DNA of 64,000 bases. Source: JBCCEJ01 sp039030335 (lineage in GTDB: Bacteria > Pseudomonadota > Gammaproteobacteria > HK1). Under the pieces are notes generated by a model that saw only the letters and a program-made list of their open reading frames with translations, was not told where the DNA came from and made no database searches. The translations under genes and the position numbers were made by a program. The stretch lies in assembly GCA_039030335.1 (NCBI GenBank), contig JBCCEJ010000008.1, forward strand, positions 1 to 64,000, read 5' to 3'. How positions within the stretch are numbered: position 1 is the stretch's first letter; every line of letters begins with the position of its first letter. Positions 58,562 to 64,000 of this stretch are shown here, in pieces.

Positions 58562-59743
58562 TCACACCGTTGCACCGGAACCGAATACACAGCTGCTCGT
58601 TGGCGTCACCATGGGACCTGACATGACCAGCGACACATCCACGGACGGGACCTGCGACGTCGACTGGCCGCGCACCTGACGCACCGCTTCGACCTGCAGT
58701 TCCAGGCCGTGCATATAGCACTCCGCCAGATTTCCGCCGGAGGTATTGAGCGGCATCTTGCCGTCGGGCGCGATCAGGTTCGATAGTGTGAAGAACTCGT
58801 TGACCTCTTCGGCCTCGCAAAAGCCGTGTTCGACACAGCTCATGACGACCGCGCCGCTGAAGTTCTCATAGCTCTGCACGACATCGACGTCGCCAGCGGC
58901 GATGCCGGCCATTGCATACAGACGGGGGGCCACCGTCGTAAAGCTCGACGTACCGTAGAGCGGCGCGTTGTGGCAGGGCGCCGCGTTGCGGTATTCGGAG
59001 CCTTGTGCGGCACCGAGCAGGTACACCGGGGTCTGCGCGAGATGCGGCGCTTCCTCAGCCGGCACCAGAATGACAGCGGCCGCGCCGTCGTTTTCGAGGC
59101 AGCAGTCGAACAGGCGGTAGGGTTCGCAGATCCAGCGCGAATTGTCGTACTTGTCTTCCGTCAACGGCCGCCCGTACATGATGGCGCGCGGGTTGGTCTG
59201 CGCGTGGTGGTAAGACGCCATGGAGACGGCCCGCAGCGCGCTCCGCTCGACGCCGTGCTCGTACATGAAGCGCTGGTTTCGCATGCCGTACTTCTGCGCT
59301 GGCGACATCACGCCGTACGGCGCGGTAAACGCCTGCTCGCCGGTCACGGTCGCGGCAACGTTGCCCTGCCCGAAGCGTGCAAACTGACCTTGCGCAAGCG
59401 CACGGTAGACGACCACGCAATCGGCCATACCGGCGGCGATGGCGGCCGCGGCGTTCCCGATGGCACCGGACCCACCCCCGCCCCCGCCGCCCCATTGCAT
59501 GTTCGAGAACTTCAGATCCGGCAGCCCGAGCGCCGCCGCGATCCGCGAAGGCTCGTTGCGGTCGTTGCTGTAGGACGCAAAGCCGTCGATACGCCGCGGG
59601 TCGATACCCGCGTCGTCACACGCGGCCAGAATGGCTTTCAGCGCCAGTTTGAACTCAGCGTCTGGCGATTGCCCGTGTTTGTAGTACGGCGTCTCGCCAA
59701 CGCCTGCTACGGCCACTTGCCCGCGAAGGGTACGCGCGCCCAT
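58562..59743 (-). CDS. thiolase-like protein (SCP-x/Ltp2 type), second pair
   Basis: A 393-residue thiolase-fold protein. QVAVAGVGETPYYKHGQS at the N-terminus, a long run of seven Gly (QWGGGGGGGSGAIGNAAA) where the nucleophilic Cys should be, YENFSGAVVMSCVEHGFC, and MPLNTSGGNLAECYMHG near the end. The missing nucleophile and the DUF35 partner are shared with the first pair. It likely cleaves or forms a carbon-carbon bond in a CoA ester (inference). GGAGAG lies just before ATG. Confidence 0.85.
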   Translation of the reverse strand: MGARTLRGQVAVAGVGETPYYKHGQSPDAEFKLALKAILAACDDAGIDPRRIDGFASYSNDRNEPSRIAAALGLPDLKFSNMQWGGGGGGGSGAIGNAAAAIAAGMADCVVVYRALAQGQFARFGQGNVAATVTGEQAFTAPYGVMSPAQKYGMRNQRFMYEHGVERSALRAVSMASYHHAQTNPRAIMYGRPLTEDKYDNSRWICEPYRLFDCCLENDGAAAVILVPAEEAPHLAQTPVYLLGAAQGSEYRNAAPCHNAPLYGTSSFTTVAPRLYAMAGIAAGDVDVVQSYENFSGAVVMSCVEHGFCEAEEVNEFFTLSNLIAPDGKMPLNTSGGNLAECYMHGLELQVEAVRQVRGQSTSQVPSVDVSLVMSGPMVTPTSSCVFGSGATV

Positions 59744-59832
59744 GCTCTCCACTCCTCTCCTTGCCACCGCATGCTCCGATACACTAACGGCAGACTTCGG
59801 TTCACGCGAACTTCGACGAATCCATCGATAAC

Positions 59833-60486
59833 ATGAAAGTCTCTGAAGCGATGCGCACACGCATTTCCGTGCGCAACTTTCTCGATACGCCGGTCAGCAA
59901 TGCACAGATCGGCACGCTGCTCGAACAGGCGGCCCGCGCCCCTTCGGGCGGCAACCTGCAGCCGTGGCGCATCTACGTGGTGAACGATGAAGCCATGACA
60001 CGCTTCAAGGCGTTCGTGCAAAGCCGCACGGAGCCCGAAGAGCCAGCCTACGATATCTACCCGCCGAATCTGAAAGAACCGTACCGCACCAGCCGGTTCA
60101 AGATGGGCGAAGACATGTACAAGCTGCTCGGCATCCCGCGCGACGATAAACCGGCACGGCTTGCGCATCTCGGTCGAAACTTCCAGTTCTTCGACGCGCC
60201 CGCAGCGTTCTTCTGCTTCGTCGATCGCATCATGGGGCCACCGCAGTGGTCCGACCTCGGCATGTTCTTGCAAAGCTTCATGCTGCTCGCACAGGAAGCC
60301 GGCATCGACACCTGCCCGCAGGAGGCCTGGTCAAACCGGGCAGCGACCGTAGCCGCGTTTCTGGAGCCGCCCGACGAGCTGATGTTGTTTTGCGGGATGG
60401 CAATCGGACATGCCAACCCTGACGCCCCGGTCAACCAGCTGGTAACGGAGCGCGAGCCACTCGGGAACTGGGCGACATTCGTGTAG
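59833..60486 (+). CDS. nitroreductase family protein
   Basis: A 217-residue FMN-dependent nitroreductase. The family start is RTRISVRNFLDTPVSNAQIG, and ARAPSGGNLQPWRIYVV is the FMN-contact segment. MGPPQWSDLGMFLQSFMLLA and FCGMAIGHANPDAPVN complete the fold. It reduces nitroaromatics or quinones, or has a dehydrogenase role. Divergent from the thiolase-DUF35 operon. Confidence 0.92.
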   Translation: MKVSEAMRTRISVRNFLDTPVSNAQIGTLLEQAARAPSGGNLQPWRIYVVNDEAMTRFKAFVQSRTEPEEPAYDIYPPNLKEPYRTSRFKMGEDMYKLLGIPRDDKPARLAHLGRNFQFFDAPAAFFCFVDRIMGPPQWSDLGMFLQSFMLLAQEAGIDTCPQEAWSNRAATVAAFLEPPDELMLFCGMAIGHANPDAPVNQLVTEREPLGNWATFV

Positions 60487-60787
60487 GGAGAGGGCACCTC
60501 CACGGCATGCGAGTGCTGATACCCGGTAGGCAGCGACGTCTGCAGCAACCGCGCGTCGGGCGCGACGATGCGGAATAGACGGATCCGACGCGGTAGAGCG
60601 CTTCGGCCGGGCCCATGGTTCGATGGACGTAGCTGACGACCTTATCCGCAAGACCGGTGCGTCCGCCACTGTGGCTCGGACGGGAAGAACACGTCCCGCC
60701 TTTCGTTCAGTCGGTGCAGTGGCATCTCGGCCGGAACGGAGCGACCTGACTGGATCCGCACGCGGCCCGGACCGCGTGGCATCCTGT
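60487..60787. other. 301-base spacer, possibly a decayed gene
   Basis: Between the nitroreductase and the convergent aminotransferase no complete gene is seen. The minus strand has short protein-like pieces in two frames (ADKVVSYVHRTMGPAEALYR, then FRIVAPDARLLQTSLPTG) which would join only by a frameshift. No family is recognised, so this may be an eroded gene or chance. Confidence 0.2.
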
Positions 60788-62053
60788 TCAAGCCCGGCCG
60801 CTGGCAACGTCGGCCCGGTAGTCTTCCACCACCTCGCGCATTAGCTGGATGTCGCCTTCGAAGGTCTCGGGCAACAGCGGCCCGAAGCTGAATCGGAACA
60901 TATCCATATAGGGACTGACGTACGCCGGGTCCTTGGAGTGCGGTCGACCCATGTCGCAGTCGCGGCCAGCCAGGATCGCCGCGCCGCGGGCGTAGAGCCG
61001 CTGGTTCAGATCGTCGCAGTTCAATCCTTCCGGCAACTGCATCCAGTGGTAAAAGCCGCCGTTGCCGGTAAATACCTTTAATCCCATGGTCTCGAATGCC
61101 TCCCGGTAACGTTGCCGCTGCCAGTTGTAATGCGCCTCGATGGCCTTGCGTTGTCTGGCGATGCGTTCCGGCGCGAACAGTTCGACCGCGTAGAGCTGGC
61201 TCGGATGCGAAACGCCGCCCATCCCGAACGAGCTGAAGTTGGAGAGCGTTTCGATGTTGCGCTTCGATGCGATAATCCAGCCGATACGGATGCCCGGGCA
61301 CTGCAGGCCTTTCGTGCAGGCGCCGGAAAGAAAAATGTTGGAGCTGTCCAGGTCCTCGACGTACTGAAGGCCACTCACGGACGGCGAGTGGTACATCTCG
61401 TAGGCCTCATCGAGCAGAATGCCGTTCTGAGACGACTCCGCCATCTGCATGAGCTCGCGCAGCTCAGCGCCCGCGCGCGCGTGGCCCGTCGGGTTGCTGG
61501 GATTGGAGATAACCGGAAACAACCGTGTCTTGTGATTGAGACCGCTACGGTCGAAATACTCGGCATTGGTCGGATGGAAGTTGTTCTGCGGCGTCATCGT
61601 CACCGTTTTCCAGTCCGTGTTCGTCTGCGTCAGGATATCCAGGTACGCGGGCCACTCCACGTTGCCGATACGTACCTGGATATCCTTTTTCAGGAACGAC
61701 AACACCGTGTAGATGCCCGGACGACCACCCGCGAAGATCATCACGTTGTCCGGCGTAATGCTCGAACCGTAGTACGTGTTGTAGTAATCAACGATCGTTT
61801 CGCGAAGCAGCGGATGCCCCCACGCTTTGGGATAAAAGCGGTCTTCCCAGGTCACCTCTACCGACGCCGGCAACTCCGGTCCGTCGAACTTCTCGAGCGG
61901 TGTCGTGAGCGGAAAACCCTGCGACCAGGGGTGCGTGCCCTCCGTACCCATGAACTCACCGAAGGCGCCATGGAACGCATACAGCGTTTCGTAGATGCCC
62001 ATAGGCGGAACGTCGTCGAGCAGGAAAGAATTGGTGCTTTGAATTTGCGGCAT
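60788..62053 (-). CDS. PLP-dependent class I/II aminotransferase
   Basis: A 421-residue fold-type I aminotransferase. The PLP lysine is in GACTKGLQCPGIRIGW, the SNPSNPTG turn contacts the cofactor, GILLDEAYEMYH has the cofactor-ring Asp, and FRFSFGP carries the C-terminal carboxylate-binding Arg. It resembles class I/II aminotransferases of amino-acid metabolism, but the specific pair of substrates is not readable. It starts at the first in-frame ATG, 62053. Confidence 0.92.
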   Translation of the reverse strand: MPQIQSTNSFLLDDVPPMGIYETLYAFHGAFGEFMGTEGTHPWSQGFPLTTPLEKFDGPELPASVEVTWEDRFYPKAWGHPLLRETIVDYYNTYYGSSITPDNVMIFAGGRPGIYTVLSFLKKDIQVRIGNVEWPAYLDILTQTNTDWKTVTMTPQNNFHPTNAEYFDRSGLNHKTRLFPVISNPSNPTGHARAGAELRELMQMAESSQNGILLDEAYEMYHSPSVSGLQYVEDLDSSNIFLSGACTKGLQCPGIRIGWIIASKRNIETLSNFSSFGMGGVSHPSQLYAVELFAPERIARQRKAIEAHYNWQRQRYREAFETMGLKVFTGNGGFYHWMQLPEGLNCDDLNQRLYARGAAILAGRDCDMGRPHSKDPAYVSPYMDMFRFSFGPLLPETFEGDIQLMREVVEDYRADVASGRA

Positions 62054-62188
62054 GCTTGTTCCAGATCTTGTGCAGTGAACGCGGGGGCTTGGGTGGCGCC
62101 GGATTATCAGCGATCCCGAGGTGGGCGGCGTGGACTTGTCAGGAGCCTGGTCATCCGTGCGGACACTCGGGAACCGACCAACTCTGGC

Positions 62189-62992
62189 TCAATCCGACTC
62201 GCGCTTGGGCCCGACCAGGGTCGCACCGCCATCGACGACCAGTGTCTGTCCAGTCATGTACCGACTCAGTCCCGACAGCAGATACAACACTGCGCTGCCG
62301 ATATCCCAGCCGCTGCCTTCAATTCCGAGCACTGAAGCCTTGCGACGTCCTTCGCGCAGTTCGGGCGTCATGCCCTTCGCGTAGACCATCGGCGTATAGA
62401 CCGGCCCTGGAGCGACACAGTTGACCCGCACGCCGTGCGGGCCGTGGTCGACCGCCATCGCCTTGGTCAACGCGATCACCGCACCTTTGGACGTACTGTA
62501 GGCCGTGAGGCCGCGCGGGCGGAGTGTCGATATCGAAGAGATATTGACGATCGCGCCGCCGTCGCCCGACTGAACCATCGCTGGAATGGCGTGTTTGCCC
62601 ATCAGCATCATCGAAGTGACGTTGACGTGCATGACGCGCTGCCATTCGTCCAAGGTCTCCTCGACTACCGATTTGCGTGATCCGATGCCGACGTTATTGT
62701 CGAGCGCGTCCAACCGGCCATAACGCTCCACCGCCGTCGCGACGATGCGCTCACATTCGTCGCCTTGCGTCACGTCTCCGACCGTAAAACTCGCTTCGCC
62801 GCCCTCCTCCTCGATAGCTGCGACGGTTTGCGCGGCAGCGTCTTCTTCGAGATCGACCACCAACACGCGGGCGCCTGCGCGCGCCAGCAGGATAGCGGCC
62901 GCACGGCCGTTGCCGATCCCATCCGCGCGGCTGCCGCCGCCGGTCACGATAGCCGCCTTACCGGTGAGTCCTAGATCGATGGACGCTGACAT
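62189..62992 (-). CDS. SDR family oxidoreductase
   Basis: A 267-residue classical SDR. The cofactor turn is IVTGGGSRADGIGNGRA, a slightly long glycine loop; DNNVGIGSR replaces the NNAG motif; and NISSISTLRPRG with AYSTSKGAVI is the active site (Tyr, Lys). PGPVYTPMV follows. The start at 62992 has GGAGAGG upstream. It precedes the aminotransferase gene on the same strand, with 135 bases between. Confidence 0.92.
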   Translation of the reverse strand: MSASIDLGLTGKAAIVTGGGSRADGIGNGRAAAILLARAGARVLVVDLEEDAAAQTVAAIEEEGGEASFTVGDVTQGDECERIVATAVERYGRLDALDNNVGIGSRKSVVEETLDEWQRVMHVNVTSMMLMGKHAIPAMVQSGDGGAIVNISSISTLRPRGLTAYSTSKGAVIALTKAMAVDHGPHGVRVNCVAPGPVYTPMVYAKGMTPELREGRRKASVLGIEGSGWDIGSAVLYLLSGLSRYMTGQTLVVDGGATLVGPKRESD

Positions 62993-63187
62993 GGGCCTCT
63001 CCTTTTCAAGTGATTGCTCCACCCATGTTAACGGTTGTTGGTGGGTTCCAGGTCGGGGTGTTTGGGCAGCGAAATGACGCCCCGGCCGTGCAATGACCGC
63101 GCCGCCGGGTCCTTCTTTTGGCCAGTTGACGGCCGCGAACCGGGTCCCTAGCCTCGGAACTCGACCACCACCGGTTGGAACCCAGAC

Positions 63188-63928
63188 ATGAACGACGTCG
63201 CCATGGAACGCGCCGAAGCGCTCGAACACGAACAGATGGAGGCGCTGGGCGAGCGTTTCATTCAGAAGTCGTGGCTATTCCACCTGGCGGACGGCGACGA
63301 CAAAGCGCCGGCGCGCGCGCGAGGTCAGCAGGTCTTGATGGGCGAAGACCCGCGCCTGCCGCCAATGCCGGACGCTCCTACGCTGATGGACTTCTTCCGG
63401 TTGCGGTTTTCACCGTCTCAACAACACCTTTTGCAAAGCGCGTTGCTGGCACGCAAGAACGGCTTGCCCGACAAGATGGTATTGGCGTGCCTTCTGCACG
63501 ATATCGGCACGGCGGCGTTCATCCGCTCCGATCACGGCTACTGGGGCGCGCAACTGATCGAGCCGTACGTCGATGAAGAGATTACCTGGGCCGTGCGCAT
63601 GCATCAGGCGCTCAAGTTCTTCCCCGACCCGGAGATCGGCTACGAGTATCCGGCCAGCTATCGCGAGATGTTCGGCGAAGACTATCAGCCGGCCGGCTAC
63701 ATCCGTGCAGCGTACGAAGAAGCCCGCAACCACCGCTGGTACATGTCGGCACGCATCATCTGTATGAATGACGACTACGCGTTCAATCCGGACCTCGACG
63801 TTTCGCTGGACGAATTCGAAGACGTGATCGGCCGCCATTTCCGGCAACCCAAAGAAGGGCTCGGCAACGACAATTCGGCGTCGGCGCATATGTGGCGGAC
63901 ACTGCGCCGGCCGTGTAACGCGCTATAG
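63188..63928 (+). CDS. HD-domain oxygenase-like protein (PhnZ-like)
   Basis: A 246-residue protein with an HD domain: HLLQSALLARKNGLPDKMVL then CLLHDIGTAAF (His-Asp), HGYWGAQLIEPY with a further metal His, AVRMHQALKFF, and MNDDYAF with the closing Asp. The order H...HD...H...H...D and the spacing match the mixed-valent di-iron HD oxygenases such as PhnZ and myo-inositol oxygenase, rather than nucleotide phosphohydrolases. It is longer than PhnZ. Substrate unknown; PhnZ oxidises a 1-hydroxyphosphonate. Confidence 0.75.
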   Translation: MNDVAMERAEALEHEQMEALGERFIQKSWLFHLADGDDKAPARARGQQVLMGEDPRLPPMPDAPTLMDFFRLRFSPSQQHLLQSALLARKNGLPDKMVLACLLHDIGTAAFIRSDHGYWGAQLIEPYVDEEITWAVRMHQALKFFPDPEIGYEYPASYREMFGEDYQPAGYIRAAYEEARNHRWYMSARIICMNDDYAFNPDLDVSLDEFEDVIGRHFRQPKEGLGNDNSASAHMWRTLRRPCNAL

Positions 63929-63964
63929 CCGGCGCCGGTGCATGGCCCGGCGCTCCGGGGGAAC

Positions 63965-64000
63965 TCAGGCTTCGAACTGCACGCTCACCTCGCCGAGACC
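63965..64000 (-). CDS. 3' end of a minus-strand gene (possibly fumarylacetoacetate-hydrolase family)
   Basis: Only the last 11 codons plus stop are inside the window: GLGEVSVQFEA. This tail resembles the end of FAH-type hydratases/hydrolases (GLG or PLG followed by SVxF), but is too short for a firm call. Confidence 0.3.
   Translation of the reverse strand, partial: GLGEVSVQFEA

Noticed and set aside
61112..62335. Long plus-strand open frame (407 codons)
   Set aside because: Antisense to the aminotransferase with all cofactor residues; no protein family visible.
1..64000. tRNA or rRNA genes, insertion sequences and attachment sites
   Set aside because: None recognised on reading both strands; no transposase or integrase-like protein is encoded.

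Overview
The window is GC-rich bacterial chromosome with tightly packed catabolic and lipid or CoA-type genes, short operons and GTG/TTG/ATG starts. The protein families (TauD/TfdA and PhyH dioxygenases, CaiB-type CoA transferase/racemase, thiolase-like plus DUF35 pairs, hydantoinase/oxoprolinase, a polyamine-type ABC importer) suggest an aerobic heterotrophic proteobacterium, probably an uncultivated gammaproteobacterium. That placement is inference: there is no rRNA, tRNA or phylogenetic marker set here apart from a CCA-adding enzyme.

Layout. 1-6.8 kb: partial malate/lactate-type dehydrogenase, LysE exporter, PLP decarboxylase, atypical SDR epimerase, ketopantoate-reductase-like protein and transaldolase. 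6.8-9.7 kb: a two-gene minus-strand operon whose first gene reads through an in-frame TGA as selenocysteine (C-U-G-S-C motif, with a hairpin matching bacterial SECIS rules directly after it). Its second gene is a paralogue of the C-terminal domain. 9.8-18.4 kb: four Fe(II)/2-oxoglutarate-type dioxygenases (one fused to a Nudix-like domain), a GST, a kinase-FGE fusion, a CCA-adding enzyme and a truncated flavoprotein remnant. 18.5-30.9 kb: LLM monooxygenase, RraA-like protein, alpha-methylacyl-CoA racemase-like protein, a four-gene spermidine/putrescine-type ABC operon with a strong terminator, epoxide hydrolase, PhyH protein, SDR and HAD hydrolase.

30.9-39.5 kb is the most unusual block. A non-coding region with AT-rich dyads and 41-bp direct repeats leads into a cupin and then two tandem HK97-fold encapsulin-like shell proteins. 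After these come a GMC oxidoreductase, a phytoene-desaturase-like amine oxidase, a small helical protein and a divergent polyprenyl diphosphate synthase.

39.6-64 kb: a large class III cyclase/ATPase/TPR regulator, an acetoacetate-decarboxylase-fold protein that lost its lysine, two thiolase-like/DUF35 pairs, a HyuA-HyuB-M19 dipeptidase operon, two carboxymuconolactone-decarboxylase-type proteins (one fused to a NIPSNAP-like domain), two more TauD proteins, a crotonase, nitroreductase, aminotransferase, SDR and a PhnZ-like HD oxygenase. The window ends in the last codons of another minus-strand gene.

The two systems most worth following are the selenocysteine-encoding UGSC operon (about 6.8-9.7 kb) and the two-gene encapsulin-like locus (about 31.8-34.5 kb).
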